Part shown: in pieces, positions 38,957 through 48,739 of the stretch
How the letters are laid out: each line of letters opens with the position of its first letter
Position numbering within the stretch: the stretch's first letter is position 1
NCBI RefSeq assembly: GCF_016718685.1
Contig: NZ_JADKCX010000057.1
Location: 1 to 64,000, forward strand
Reading direction: 5' to 3'
Source: Haliscomenobacter sp.
GTDB lineage: Bacteria; Bacteroidota; Bacteroidia; Chitinophagales; Saprospiraceae
Length of the DNA: 64,000 nucleotides
Translations under genes and position numbers: made by a program
The notes under the pieces: generated by a model
Told to the model about the DNA's origin: nothing
What the model saw: only the letters and a program-made list of their open reading frames with translations
Databases searched by the model: none

Positions 38957-40531
38957 TTATGCATTAAAAATGAAATCTTTTGCCAGTTGTAGCTCTTCCG
39001 GGGAAATGACATGCGGGCGCCCAGGGTAAATCACCAGATTAACCGCTGCGCCCAGGGATTCCAAAACCGCCTTACTTTCCTCACTGCGGCTTTGAGGCAC
39101 ATGGGGGTCTTTGTCGCCATTGCTCATAAAAATACGCGTACCCGCAAACTTGTCCTGGTAAGGCGTGGTATCGATGGTTTCTCCAATCAAACCACCGGTA
39201 AAAGCAATGATTCCACCAAAAGGACGGGCAAAACGGGCGGCGCTCTCCAGGGTCAAACAAGCGCCTTGTGAAAACCCCACGATATAAATCTGCGTGGAAG
39301 GCAATACCTTCTCTGTTTGCTCAATCAAGTGCTGCGCATTGGTCAGCGCTGAATCCAGCCAGGGTTGATTCGATGCCGCCGGAGCCATAAAACTGTAAGG
39401 ATACCAGGTATTGTTGGTCGCTTGTAAAGCCGCCAGGTAGGTTCCCTCGGGTACAAGCGAGCGACCCAACGCCAGAATGTCGGCGGCAGAGCCTCCACGG
39501 CCATGAAAGAGCAGGATGGCGCGTTGTGCTTCTACTAAAGGTACGCCCTCCCCAAGTAAGGTAAACGTATGCTTCATTAGTCCATGAATTTTTCGGGTTG
39601 AAGGACAATGGGGTACCAGCCCTTTTTCGATACTTTCCCGTTGTGGTTCAACCCAGGACGGCAATTTCAGGGCTTCGCCCAAATGGGCCGGGGCTTCATC
39701 CACAGCAAAACCGGGCGGATGGGTGGCTACTTCAAAAAGTATCCCGCCAGGCTCGCGGAAATAGATGGAATGAAAATATTGGCGGTCGAGCACCGGGGTA
39801 ACGTTGAACTGCCCCCGTAATTTTTCGCGCATTTCCAATTGGCTATTGTCCGATGGCGTAGCAAAGGCGAGGTGGTGTACCGTACCCGCGCCACTGATGC
39901 CACGCGGACTTTCGGGCGAAGCGATGATGTCGACGAAATCGCCCGGCAGGCCACTGGCTGAAAAACGATAGGTATGGTCTTTTTGGGCAATCAGTTTATG
40001 GTTCATCTGATCGATGAGCAATGCTGCCGTACGTTCAAAACTGTCTTCGGCAAGGCTTACGCCATAAAAACCCTTCACCGCATACTCCGGCGGGATTTGG
40101 CCGTAAGAAAACCCGGGCCGGAGGTCTTGATCATTGGCCACCAGCTCGATGCCCAACCCATCGTTGTCTTCAAAATAAATAAATTGTTCTCCAGCAAAAC
40201 GTTCTTCTGGTGGAGTAAAGCTGAGTTTGAACTTGCGTAGGCGTTTCATCCAATAATCCAAGGCATTGACCGGAATGGAAAAAGAGGTAACCGTAAGTTG
40301 TCCTTTGCCCTTGCGCCCCTGTCCGATTCCATGGTACGGGAAAAAAGTCATGATGGTACCCGGTGCACCTTGTTCGTTGCCGTAGTACAGGTGGTACACG
40401 TCTGGCGCGTCGAAATTGATGGTTTTTTTGACCATGCGGAGGCCCAGGATGCCCGCGTAAAAGTCGACGTTCAGCTGGGCATCGGAGGCCAGGGCGGTGA
40501 CGTGGTGGAGACCAGTGATGATGTTGGACAT
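38957..40531 (-). CDS. Ring-cleaving dioxygenase-like / alpha-beta hydrolase fusion (MhqO-MhqD type)
   Basis: A 524-residue two-domain protein; start MSNIITGLHHVTALASDAQL. Residues 1-310 form a double glyoxalase/VOC dioxygenase of the MhqO/LinE-like group: GLHHVTALASDAQLNVDFY, then GAGTVHHLAFATP and ILFEVATHPPGFAVD, supplying the His, His and Glu metal ligands. Residues about 320-524 form a carboxylesterase/phospholipase-type alpha/beta hydrolase: ILLFHGRGGSAADILALG, nucleophile Ser in VGFSQGACL, Asp in SNGDKDPHVP and His in YPGRPHVISPEE. In Bacillus these are separate genes of the quinone-stress MhqR regulon. Here they are one polypeptide with no stop between. Role: probably quinone or catechol detoxification. 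Confidence 0.88.
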   Translation of the reverse strand: MSNIITGLHHVTALASDAQLNVDFYAGILGLRMVKKTINFDAPDVYHLYYGNEQGAPGTIMTFFPYHGIGQGRKGKGQLTVTSFSIPVNALDYWMKRLRKFKLSFTPPEERFAGEQFIYFEDNDGLGIELVANDQDLRPGFSYGQIPPEYAVKGFYGVSLAEDSFERTAALLIDQMNHKLIAQKDHTYRFSASGLPGDFVDIIASPESPRGISGAGTVHHLAFATPSDNSQLEMREKLRGQFNVTPVLDRQYFHSIYFREPGGILFEVATHPPGFAVDEAPAHLGEALKLPSWVEPQRESIEKGLVPHCPSTRKIHGLMKHTFTLLGEGVPLVEAQRAILLFHGRGGSAADILALGRSLVPEGTYLAALQATNNTWYPYSFMAPAASNQPWLDSALTNAQHLIEQTEKVLPSTQIYIVGFSQGACLTLESAARFARPFGGIIAFTGGLIGETIDTTPYQDKFAGTRIFMSNGDKDPHVPQSRSEESKAVLESLGAAVNLVIYPGRPHVISPEELQLAKDFIFNA

Positions 40532-40622
40532 AGTGGTGTGGGTATTGGTTCCTTTACAAGGTAAGAACATCATTATTGGGAAAAAGATTTTGTACACTAT
40601 GCTACACCTGCCACTTTTGAGT

Positions 40623-41417
40623 TCAATTTCCGTCCAGCAAATTCCCTAAGCTCCCCAAAATACTACCCTCATCCTTGCCCCCTTTGCCGTAATGGCGTGA
40701 AGCTTGTAATACCCGATCGGCCATGCGGCTAAAGGGCAGTGACTGAATCCAGACCGTGCCCGGACCTTCCAAACGCGCTAAGAAAATACCTTCGCCACCA
40801 AAGAGCATGTTGCGTACGCCGCGTACCATTTCAATGTCGTAGTCCACATCACGGGTAAAAGCCACCAGGCAACCCGTATCAATTTTGAGTACTTCGCCCA
40901 GTTCAAGCTTTTTTTCGATGATGCTGCCTCCTGCGTGTACAAAAGCCATACCGTCACCTTCCAGTTTCTGCATGATGAACCCTTCGCCACCAAAAAAACC
41001 ACGGCCCAGTTTTTGTGAAAACTCAATGCCTACCGACACGCCTTTGGCTGCACAAAGGAAAGCATCTTTTTGACAAATGATTTTGCCTTCCAATTTGCTC
41101 AGGTCCAGGGGAATGATTTTGCCGGGGTAAGGCGATGCAAAAGAAACCCGTTTTTTGCCATCGGAAGCATGGGTGTAAGCAGTCATAAACAGGCTTTCAC
41201 CCGTGATCAGGCGTTTGCCCGCCGAGAGCAATTTACCCCAAAGACCGCCGCTGTCCGATTGGCTTCCATCGCCGAAAAGGGTGGCCATTTCGATGCCATC
41301 GTCCATCATCATGAAGCTGCCTGCCTCAGCGATGACGGTTTCCATGGGGTCAAGTTCAATTTCCACAAACTGCATTTCTTCTCCGTGAATGTGGTAATCA
41401 ATTTCATGCGCACTCAT
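40623..41417 (-). CDS. TIGR00266 / AIM24 family protein
   Basis: A 264-residue beta-rich protein with the family's pseudo-repeated strands: [57 protein letters not shown] and [20 protein letters not shown]. Glycine-rich turns ([10 protein letters not shown]) are typical. Members are cytosolic trimers of unknown function, and the mitochondrial relative AIM24 shapes cristae. No partner gene is apparent here. The start ATG at 41417 is the first in frame and fits the family. Confidence 0.88.
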   Translation of the reverse strand: MSAHEIDYHIHGEEMQFVEIELDPMETVIAEAGSFMMMDDGIEMATLFGDGSQSDSGGLWGKLLSAGKRLITGESLFMTAYTHASDGKKRVSFASPYPGKIIPLDLSKLEGKIICQKDAFLCAAKGVSVGIEFSQKLGRGFFGGEGFIMQKLEGDGMAFVHAGGSIIEKKLELGEVLKIDTGCLVAFTRDVDYDIEMVRGVRNMLFGGEGIFLARLEGPGTVWIQSLPFSRMADRVLQASRHYGKGGKDEGSILGSLGNLLDGN

Positions 41418-41788
41418 AAGTTCATTTTTGGATTGTGATGAATTGGAAAGTTAAATGAACTTCTACCCATAAAAATAGCGTTCTTGTCGATAGTCGTCAT
41501 TGGATTTTAGACCTTGCGCCATTCTAAATAGACCTGTTCAACGGATTCCAGCGGAAAAGTTTGGACGAAAAAAAATGATTCTGCCCAAACTTTTTTTATT
41601 TTACGTGCAACCCTTTTTAACACTTGCTGTCCTTCCTTGTAAATAGACCTGTAGGGAGGGAAACCCATAGATCAGCAAACATCCCGGCTCAACATGTCTG
41701 CGCACAAACCCAAGATGCCGTGGAAACAAGGATTAGGAAGCTGGCACCAAAGCGCTCCACGAGCGAAACCGAGGTAGAACCGGCAGCG

Positions 41789-42454
41789 ATGAGAGGAAAC
41801 CTAGCTCGAGAAACCTATAAGATCGTAAAATTGGATTACGTTAACACACACCGCGACCTGGTAGAAAAGTGTAAACGAGGCGACCGACAGTCGCAGTTCG
41901 AGTTGTATCGGCTGTATTCCAAGTCGATGTACAACGTTTGTTTGCGGATGGTGAAAGACGAATTGGAGGCGGAAGATGTGTTACAAAATGCGTTTCTCGA
42001 TGTGTTCACCAAGTTGAACACTTTTAAGTTTGAATCGGCAGTAGGTGCTTGGATCAAACGAATTGTGATCAACAACTGCATCAATGCGCTCAAAAAAAGG
42101 CGATTGCAGTTTAGTGAACTTGAAGACAAACACGGCAATATTCAGGACGAGAGTTCCCATGATGCCTCAGCCGAAGGGCTAAGTGTTGAAACCGTAAAAA
42201 AAGCACTCTTTGAATTGCCTGACGGCTACCGGGTGGTTTTTTCCCTCTACATGTTAGAAGGTTACGATCATCAGGAAATTGGAGAAATCCTCGGCATTAG
42301 CGAGGCAACTTCCAAATCCCAGTACAGTCGGGCAAAACAAAGATTAAGGGATATTTTAACCCAGCAGAAACCTAAGTTTGGGTTCGGGGTTCGTGAGTTA
42401 GACGGTTCGAAGGTTTATCGCCTGAACCTTCGAACCCCGAACATCGAACCTTAA
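41789..42454 (+). CDS. ECF-type RNA polymerase sigma factor
   Basis: A 221-residue sigma-70 family protein: region 2 (YRLYSKSMYNVCLRMVKDEL, then EDVLQNAFLDVFTKL) and region 4 (LPDGYRVVFSLYMLEGYDHQ, EIGEILGISEATSKSQYSRA). ATG 41789 is preferred over an in-frame ATG 165 bases upstream because the extra residues look non-coding. The last 20 or so residues (after QQKPKF) are encoded by a GAACCC-type inverted repeat, so the natural C-terminus is uncertain. It heads a three-gene operon with an anti-sigma-like gene and a DUF4097 gene, implying envelope-stress-type control. Confidence 0.9.
   Translation: MRGNLARETYKIVKLDYVNTHRDLVEKCKRGDRQSQFELYRLYSKSMYNVCLRMVKDELEAEDVLQNAFLDVFTKLNTFKFESAVGAWIKRIVINNCINALKKRRLQFSELEDKHGNIQDESSHDASAEGLSVETVKKALFELPDGYRVVFSLYMLEGYDHQEIGEILGISEATSKSQYSRAKQRLRDILTQQKPKFGFGVRELDGSKVYRLNLRTPNIEP
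42380..42452. repeat. GAACCC-word hairpin at the end of the sigma factor gene
   Basis: GGGTTCGGGGTTCG and GGTTCGAAGG on the left pair with CCTTCGAACCCCGAAC and ATCGAACC on the right. It is the same word as in the 7668-7850 block. It overlaps the 3' coding end of the sigma gene. Confidence 0.7.
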
Positions 42455-42494
42455 CTCCCCCAGATTTTTGAACGTTTTGAACCTTTTTTTGATC

Positions 42495-43049
42495 ATGCAA
42501 CGAGATGAATTAGAAAACTTTGTTTTGGACAAGCGCGAAGCTTTTGATGACGCGATTCCAAGTCTAAAGGTGTGGGCCGACATTGACCGCGAGCTTAGCA
42601 AGCGCTCGATTAGCAAACCCCTCACTTTCCAGCGGTTTTTTAAAGTAGCAGCAGCAGTAGCCGCTATTTTGGTAGTAGGTGGTTTTGGTGGCAGCATGTT
42701 TACCCGGTGGCAACAGGCCAATCCGGTGGCCATCATCGAACAGGTAAACCCCGAATACCTGGAATTGGAGCAATACTACCGCCAGCAAATCAGTACCAAG
42801 GTTCAACAATTGGCCCGTTATGAGCCGAATGGGAGTTTCATGTCCGACATGAAAAAAATGGACCAGGTGATGGCTGAGCTGAAGGAAGAACTCTGCGTAG
42901 CCCCCAAAGGCCAGGAAGAGGAAATTATTGCAACCATGATCCAGACCTACCAAACAAAAGTCGCTATTCTGGAGCGCGTTCTAGAGCAGATGCGGACGTC
43001 CAAACCGCAACCCAAAAAAACCACGAGCAATGAGGAAGTCAGTTTATGA
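42495..43049 (+). CDS. Probable anti-sigma factor (single-pass membrane protein)
   Basis: A 184-residue protein with a cytoplasmic N-terminal segment (MQRDELENFVLDKREAFDDA), one TM helix (VAAAVAAILVVGGFGGSMF) and a C-terminal periplasmic helical part (LEQYYRQQISTKVQQLARYE). This topology directly after an ECF sigma gene is what an anti-sigma factor would have. No zinc-binding HxxxCxxC signature is visible, so it is a non-ZAS type or a divergent regulator. It overlaps the next gene by 20 bases. Confidence 0.7.
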   Translation: MQRDELENFVLDKREAFDDAIPSLKVWADIDRELSKRSISKPLTFQRFFKVAAAVAAILVVGGFGGSMFTRWQQANPVAIIEQVNPEYLELEQYYRQQISTKVQQLARYEPNGSFMSDMKKMDQVMAELKEELCVAPKGQEEEIIATMIQTYQTKVAILERVLEQMRTSKPQPKKTTSNEEVSL

Positions 43050-44139
43050 TTTGAAAAAACCTCTTTTAGTGATGTCGGTGTTCGCCATGTTTGCCTGTTC
43101 TTTATGCGGCTTTACAATGGCGGGTGAATTTACCAAAACCATCAAAAGAGAGTTTGACATTTCCGCCAATGGTACCACTTATTTGAGCAACAAGTATGGA
43201 AAAATTGAAGTGAAAACTTGGGACAAAAACCGGGTAAAAATAGCCGTCACCATTGTGGTGAAGGAAGGCTCGGAAGAAGATGCCCAAAAAGTCTTCAACG
43301 CCATCAGCGTGAACTTTTCGAATGGTGCCGATTACGTGAAAGCCGAAACCGCAATTGAGCAAATTCGGCGTTCCTGGATTTGGGACGACGGCAAGGCCGA
43401 TTACAAAATCAACTACGAAGTGTATGTACCTGCTACCATCAACCTTCAGGTGGATCAACGCTACGGCGATGTTTACCTGGCTTCGGTAAGCGGGAAAACC
43501 AAACTCACCGTAAAATACGGCAACTTCAAAACCGAATCGGTAGGAGATGGCTCCAACTTCGAGTTGGCTTATGGCAATGGTTCCATTGACCACGCAGAAA
43601 ATGCCTATGTGGGCTTGAGTTATTCGAAATTGACCATCAACGAAGCCAACGACCTGAGCATGAATAGTGCTTATTCTGGCTTAAATGCATCCAAGCTCAA
43701 TTCGTTGACCACCACCGCCAAGTACGACAACTACACTTTGGGCACCATCAAAAGCCTCAAGGCAACGGGGATGTACAGCAAATTTTCGGCCACCAATGCC
43801 GGAGCTGTCAACATCAGCGGGCAATACAATTCGGTAGCCATGAGCGAAATTTCCAAAAGTTTGGATCTTGACCTCAATTATGGCAGCTGCAATGTGTCTT
43901 TTTCGAAAGGCCTGACCAATGCTACCATCAAAGCGAATTACACGGATGTAACCATGAAAGTACTCCCCGACCTTTGCTGCTATCAGTTGGATGCTGCCGC
44001 AAATTACGCCGGAGTGCGTTACCCCCAAGCGATGAACGTTACCTACGAAGTACAGAAGCCCACTTCCCACGTTGTGAAAGGGCATGTTGGTAAAAGTGAC
44101 GCACCCGTCATCAAAGCCAGTGTGAATTACGGGGGATAA
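43030..44139 (+). CDS. DUF4097-type secreted beta-helix/adhesin-like protein
   Basis: A 369-residue exported protein with a signal peptide (PLLVMSVFAMFACSLCGFTM). The mature part is a beta-solenoid-like array: SANGTTYLSNKYGKIEVKTW, then repeated INLQVDQRYGDVYLASVSG, KLTVKYGNFKTESVGDGSNF and similar rungs with alternating Tyr/Gly/Asn. This is typical of DUF4097/DUF2807 proteins often found after ECF sigma/anti-sigma genes, where they may sense or mark envelope stress. The overlap with the anti-sigma-like gene indicates cotranscription. Confidence 0.8.
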   Translation: MRKSVYDLKKPLLVMSVFAMFACSLCGFTMAGEFTKTIKREFDISANGTTYLSNKYGKIEVKTWDKNRVKIAVTIVVKEGSEEDAQKVFNAISVNFSNGADYVKAETAIEQIRRSWIWDDGKADYKINYEVYVPATINLQVDQRYGDVYLASVSGKTKLTVKYGNFKTESVGDGSNFELAYGNGSIDHAENAYVGLSYSKLTINEANDLSMNSAYSGLNASKLNSLTTTAKYDNYTLGTIKSLKATGMYSKFSATNAGAVNISGQYNSVAMSEISKSLDLDLNYGSCNVSFSKGLTNATIKANYTDVTMKVLPDLCCYQLDAAANYAGVRYPQAMNVTYEVQKPTSHVVKGHVGKSDAPVIKASVNYGG

Positions 44140-44144
44140 AGAAT

Positions 44145-44268
44145 GTGAAAAGCGAAAAGCGAAAGCGAAAAGCGAAGCGAAATGAAAAGCGAAAAATGCA
44201 AAAATGAAAAAATTTGTGCAGAGTTCAAAATACATGTTCCGTTTTCGCTTTTTCACTTTTCTTTTCGC
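44145..44268. repeat. GAAAAGC-word hairpin
   Basis: Left arm from 44145 (GTGAAAAGCGAAAAGCGAAA and further GAAAAGC words to about 44193); right arm CGTTTTCGCTTTTTCACTTT continuing to 44268. It may terminate the sigma operon. The same word occurs at 4788-4820. Confidence 0.7.
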
Positions 44269-44398
44269 TAAACAAGTTTCCAATTTTACTGATCTATATT
44301 TCCACATCCGCCATTTTAGCAAACGTAAGTTCTGCTGGAATGGCATTTTTATTTTACATTAGTCCGAGAAAAGAAAAAACCAAACGAAATCAGGACTA

Positions 44399-45808
44399 AT
44401 GAAGATAAAATTCTGCGGTGCCGCCCGGGAAGTAACCGGAAGCTGCCATTTGATCACCCTGGACGACGGATATAAAATTTTGTTGGATTGTGGTTTGTAC
44501 CAGGGTTCGGATAAAAACCTGGAAGACTTCAATGGCAATTGGCTTTTTGACCCGGCTGAAATTGACTGTCTGGTTCTTTCCCATGCCCATATTGACCACG
44601 CTGGACGCATTCCTAAACTGGTCAAGGATGGCTTTCGTGGGGCCATTCACGCTACCCACGCTACCCGTAGCTTGAGTAGTTTGATGCTGCTGGACAGTGC
44701 GATGATTCAGGAGCGTGAGGTGGAATACAAAAACAAACGACGCGGTAAAAACCACAATTTTGACGATATCGCTTACGAAGAACCCATTTATACGAGTAAG
44801 GACGTACACGCTACCATGGAGTTGTTCATCTCGTATCCGTATGAAAAATGGTTCAATGTACACCCCAAAGTTGAGGTGATGTTTCGGGATGCTGGTCATA
44901 TTTTGGGTAGTGCCAGTGTAAGTTTAAAAATTGAAGAAAACGGCAAAATTATCAACTTTGGATTCAGCGGGGACGTTGGCCGCCCCCACCGTCCAATCTT
45001 GCGTGATCCACTGCCGATGCCGGAAATGGACTACCTGATTTGTGAATCAACCTATGGCGATCGTACCCACGAAGCGGCTCCTGCTGAAACGGATCACTTT
45101 CTGAGGATCATTAAGCAGACTTGTATCGAAAAAGGGGGTAAGTTGTTGATCCCTGCCTTTAGCGTGGGGCGTACGCAGGAAATTGTGTACATCCTGGATC
45201 AAATGGCCAATGAGGATCTTCTTCCTCGTATTCCCGTTTACGTTGATAGCCCTTTGGCAGTCAATGCCACCACCATTTATGGTTCTCATCCGGAGTGTTT
45301 TGATGAAGAGCTTTCTGACTACTTGGCCATCGATGAAAACCCGTTTGGATTCAATGGGCTGCACTATGTGCGCAAAACCGAAGATTCCAAAAAGCTCAAT
45401 TACGCCAAAGAAGCCTGCATCATCATTGCTTCATCAGGTATGGCCAACGCCGGGCGCATCAAGCACCATTTGTACCATGGCATCAACGACCCCAACAATA
45501 CTGTGCTGATCGTAGGATATGCCGCGCCGTATACACCAGCGGGCCAACTGCGAATTGGGGCAAAAGAAATCAAACTTTTCGGTGAGTTCATAACGGTCCA
45601 GGCAGATGTAGAAATTATGGATTCGTTTTCAGCGCATGCCGATAAACTCGAATTGGTGGAGTTTCTGCGCAACCAGCGGGAAAGTGCCAAAAAAATCTTT
45701 TTAACCCACGGGGATTATGAGGTACAAAAATCTTTTCGGGGACTTTTACTCAGTGTGGGTTTTGCTGATGTTGAAATTCCAGCGCTAGGGGAAGAGATAG
45801 AGTTGTAG
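44399..45808 (+). CDS. MBL-fold/beta-CASP RNA-processing hydrolase
   Basis: A 469-residue metallo-beta-lactamase with beta-CASP insert, of the CPSF-73-like bacterial group. Motifs: GAAREVTGSCHLI, the metal-binding HAHIDHAGR, FRDAGHILGSASV, SGDVGRP, the beta-CASP motif A region (DYLICESTYGDR), PAFSVGRTQEIVYIL, SSGMANAGRIKHHL, the terminal SFSAHAD and LTHGDYEVQKSF. It is predicted to act as an endo- or exoribonuclease using two zinc ions. Full length and intact. Confidence 0.92.
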   Translation: MKIKFCGAAREVTGSCHLITLDDGYKILLDCGLYQGSDKNLEDFNGNWLFDPAEIDCLVLSHAHIDHAGRIPKLVKDGFRGAIHATHATRSLSSLMLLDSAMIQEREVEYKNKRRGKNHNFDDIAYEEPIYTSKDVHATMELFISYPYEKWFNVHPKVEVMFRDAGHILGSASVSLKIEENGKIINFGFSGDVGRPHRPILRDPLPMPEMDYLICESTYGDRTHEAAPAETDHFLRIIKQTCIEKGGKLLIPAFSVGRTQEIVYILDQMANEDLLPRIPVYVDSPLAVNATTIYGSHPECFDEELSDYLAIDENPFGFNGLHYVRKTEDSKKLNYAKEACIIIASSGMANAGRIKHHLYHGINDPNNTVLIVGYAAPYTPAGQLRIGAKEIKLFGEFITVQADVEIMDSFSAHADKLELVEFLRNQRESAKKIFLTHGDYEVQKSFRGLLLSVGFADVEIPALGEEIEL

Positions 45809-45990
45809 TGTTGTTTTTAAAAATTTCTGATAATGAATGTCTTATGAGTTTAGTTTATAAAAATACAAATATTTTTTCTTAAAGAGTCGTTCTGGCATCC
45901 TTTTTGGTTTATTCATCAAGACATTAAAATTCTTGCAGGGGGGGCTAACTATTTCCTACAAGTAACCATCCACGCTAAAACCAAAAACGA
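45809..45990. other. AT-rich spacer before the small ORF
   Basis: No gene. It includes an AT-rich block (45840-45890) and a G7 run near 45939. It could carry a promoter for the small membrane-protein frame at 45991, but I see no confident consensus. Confidence 0.35.
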
Positions 45991-46091
45991 ATGTGGGGAA
46001 CCAAAAGCAAAACTATTATGCACGGGATTTACGGCTTTGGCTGGCAATCCTGTCTCTCGCGTTGATCGGGGGCACCATTCTTTTTAATTGA
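45991..46091 (+). CDS. Candidate 33-residue single-TM protein, frameshifted
   Basis: From ATG 45991 the frame reads MWGTKSK; adding one A to the A4 run at 46009-46012 continues as NYYARDLRLWLAILSLALIG and then GTILFN, stop. This is a basic N-terminus followed by a well-formed membrane helix, a typical small membrane protein. Without the correction the frame is disrupted. The stop codon falls at the start of an intergenic hairpin. Function unknown. Confidence 0.4.
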
Positions 46092-46165
46092 GTGATGAGT
46101 TATAAGTTATGAATTATGAGTGCCTTATTGGGCCATTCATCACTCATAATTCATAACTCATCACT
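46091..46165. terminator. Intergenic hairpin between converging units
   Basis: The left arm (46091-46122, AGTGATGAGTTAT, a 7-base insertion, then GAATTATGAGTG) is the reverse complement of CACTCATAATTCATAACT and the following CATCACT at 46141-46165. It lies just before the 3' end of the DUF58 gene. Confidence 0.75.
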
Positions 46166-46167
46166 GC

Positions 46168-47551
46168 TCAAATCAGTCCTCTTGCTTTTAGTTCCAGGTA
46201 TTTATTGATCGTATTGATCGAAAGGTCTTCGGGGCGGGTGAGTACCGCCTGGATCCCGTATTGTCTTAAGGTAAGCACCATTTGGGCTTTTTCGCTCAAG
46301 TATTTGCGGGCCATGGTTTGTTGGTAAATACTTTCCAGGTCGACTGCGTCTTGCTCGGCGAATTCCCGAATTTCAGTATTGTCAAAAAACACCACGACCA
46401 ATAAATGCCTGCGGTTGATGCGCCGCAAAATGGGCAAAGCCCGGTCCAGCGCAAATGCACTTTCAAAATTGGTAAACAACAAAATCAGGCTTCGGCCATT
46501 GATGAGTTTACTGCTGATGTGAAAGAGTAGTTCGTAATTGGCTTCTAGGGGGCGTTCCTTCTCTTTGTACAAGGCGTTGAGGATAAAATTCAGTTGAGTA
46601 GGTCGATTGTCCGCTTTAATGGTCGTCCCTATTTTATCCGAATACGTGATCAATCCAGCCTTATCGTATTTTTTGATGATGATATTCGAGATGGCCAGGG
46701 TCGCATTGATCGCATAATCCATCAAGCTCAACCCTTTAAAAGGCATCCGCATGACTCGGCTTTTGTCGATGATGCAGTACACTTGTTGCGCACGCTCATC
46801 TTCAAACTGGTTGACCATCAGGCCCTCTTTGCGGCTGCTTGCCTTCCAGTTGATGCTTCTGAAATCATCACCGGCTACGTAGTTTTTGATTTGTTCAAAC
46901 TCATAACTGTGCCCAATCCGCCGGATCTTTTTGATGCCTTCACGCGTAGTAATGCGATCCAAAGCCCGCATCTCTAACTGCTTCATTTGAATAATTGAAG
47001 GATAAACCGCCACCCGCATTGGCTTTTCATTGAGTTGAATTCTCCTTTCCACCAGGCCAAAAAGAGCGGATACAAAACAGTTTGTCGCCCCAAAGCTGTA
47101 TTCTCCTCGCTCCAGCGGACGCAAGTCGTAGCGAATGGATAAAACCTCGCCCCCGCGCAGGTCGATTTTTTGTTTAAAATCGCGCACTTGCAATTGCTCC
47201 GGAAGTTCATCGATGATGCTTACCCGTAAAGACAAATTGGATGAATTGACCAAATCGAGATAAATGGGATTTTCATCGCCCAGGCTCAACATTCGTGGCA
47301 AGCGCCGGGTTCCACTTATGGTCAGAGGAGGGTTGAAACAACAACATCCAATCAGCCAAGACCAGAGCAATGAACAAAAACAATAAAAATTGTCCAATGG
47401 GAAAAAGTACAGGTACCGCAAAGCCCAATGCCAATACGAGTATGATTGCGCCACAAGCCAAAAAGAAACGTGAGGATAAAAAGGTTGATTTCACCAGGAA
47501 GCGTTTAAATAAGCTCAGGAACGATTTTACAACTTTTTTCCAAAAAAACAA
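46168..47551 (-). CDS. DUF58 protein (MoxR-associated), frameshifted
   Basis: Reconstructed to about 461 residues. The N-terminal part has two TM helices (FFLACGAIILVLALGFAVPV and FPIGQFLLFLFIALVLADWM). After a two-base shortfall (or one extra base) near 47335 it continues as PPLTISGTRRLPRMLSLGDE. The DUF58 core is VAGDDFRSINWKASSRKEGL, then a VWA-like domain with YCIIDKSRVMRMPFKG. Such proteins are usually encoded beside MoxR ATPases and may help assemble complexes or envelope structures. No moxR lies inside this window. It is divergent from the LptF/G-type permease 63 bases away. Confidence 0.85.
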
Positions 47552-47614
47552 AGCACATCTTGAAGTCTTGAGTACTCCTTTAAAAAACCTACCTTTGCAT
47601 TTTAATTGTAAAGC

Positions 47615-48712
47615 ATGAATAATTACGTAAAAATCCTCGACTGGTACATCATCAAAAAATTTCTGTCTACGTTCTTTTTTACGGTGTTGATTTTTTTGAT
47701 GATTGCTGTCATTCTGGATTTTAGTGAAAAGGTGGAAAAATTTATCGAGGAACCCATCACTACCCGCGAAATCGTTTTGCAGTATTACCCCAGTTTTATG
47801 CTTTGGATTGGTGGGCAGTTGTGGTCGGTGTGTACCCTGATCGCCGTTATTTTTTTTACTTCTCGCATGGCTTACAGTTCCGAGATCATGTCCATTTTTA
47901 ATGCCGGGGTAAGTTTCAACCGGCTTATGCGCGCTTATTTTTTTGGCGCAGCATTTTTAACCTTGCTTTACCTATTGTGTACCCACTACATCATGCCAGT
48001 TGGCGAAAAATACCGTCAAGACATTGTCCACAAATACATCGATAAAAGCGATGACAAAGGCAAAACGACCAATATCCACCTATTTGTAGCGCCAAATACC
48101 AAGGTGTTTATCGGCTTTTACCGCAAAGACGACAGTACTGCCCGCGATTTCCGCATTGAACACTTCAAAAATCAGCAATTGGTCAGTTATACCAAAGCCG
48201 ACCGAGCAGAATACCTTCCGGAAACCCGCAAATGGCGCCTTTGGGACTACAGCTCCCACAGCTTCAACGGACTGAAAGAAGACCTGCAAATGCATTTGGC
48301 CGAATCAAAAGATACTACACTGAGCCTATATCCTGAAGATTTTCTGGACTATTCCAGCCAACAAAGTATGATGACCACTCCCCGTTTGATGAAGTACATT
48401 CGTCAACAAAACGAGCGAGGCGCCAGCAATACCCGCAAATACCTTTTTGAATTGTACCGCCGCACGGCCGATCCGGTCACTATTTTTATCCTGACCTTTA
48501 TTGGTATGGCCATTGCTTCCCGTAAGGTTAGGGGCGGGTTTGGATTTCACCTGGCGTTGGGGATTGGCGTTGGAGCCATTTTTGTCTTTTTGTCAAAGTT
48601 TACCAATGTATTTGCGTTGGGCCAAACTATCCCCGTCTGGCTTGGCGCCTGGCTCCCCAACCTGATTTTTGCGTTTGTCGCCCTGCGGCTCATTCAGACC
48701 GCTCAGAAGTAA
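47615..48712 (+). CDS. LptF/LptG-type permease (YjgP/YjgQ family)
   Basis: A 365-residue inner-membrane protein with three N-terminal TM helices (IIKKFLSTFFFTVLIFLMIA; SFMLWIGGQLWSVCTLIAVI; FGAAFLTLLYLLCTHYIMP), a periplasmic beta-jellyroll region (TNIHLFVAPNTKVFIGFYRK) and three C-terminal TM helices (PVTIFILTFIGMAIASRKVR onward). Together with LptB and its partner permease it extracts LPS from the inner membrane. F or G cannot be decided from sequence alone. Intact. Confidence 0.9.
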   Translation: MNNYVKILDWYIIKKFLSTFFFTVLIFLMIAVILDFSEKVEKFIEEPITTREIVLQYYPSFMLWIGGQLWSVCTLIAVIFFTSRMAYSSEIMSIFNAGVSFNRLMRAYFFGAAFLTLLYLLCTHYIMPVGEKYRQDIVHKYIDKSDDKGKTTNIHLFVAPNTKVFIGFYRKDDSTARDFRIEHFKNQQLVSYTKADRAEYLPETRKWRLWDYSSHSFNGLKEDLQMHLAESKDTTLSLYPEDFLDYSSQQSMMTTPRLMKYIRQQNERGASNTRKYLFELYRRTADPVTIFILTFIGMAIASRKVRGGFGFHLALGIGVGAIFVFLSKFTNVFALGQTIPVWLGAWLPNLIFAFVALRLIQTAQK

Positions 48713-48739
48713 AACCTTTTTTGTTGAAGAAAAAGTTAA

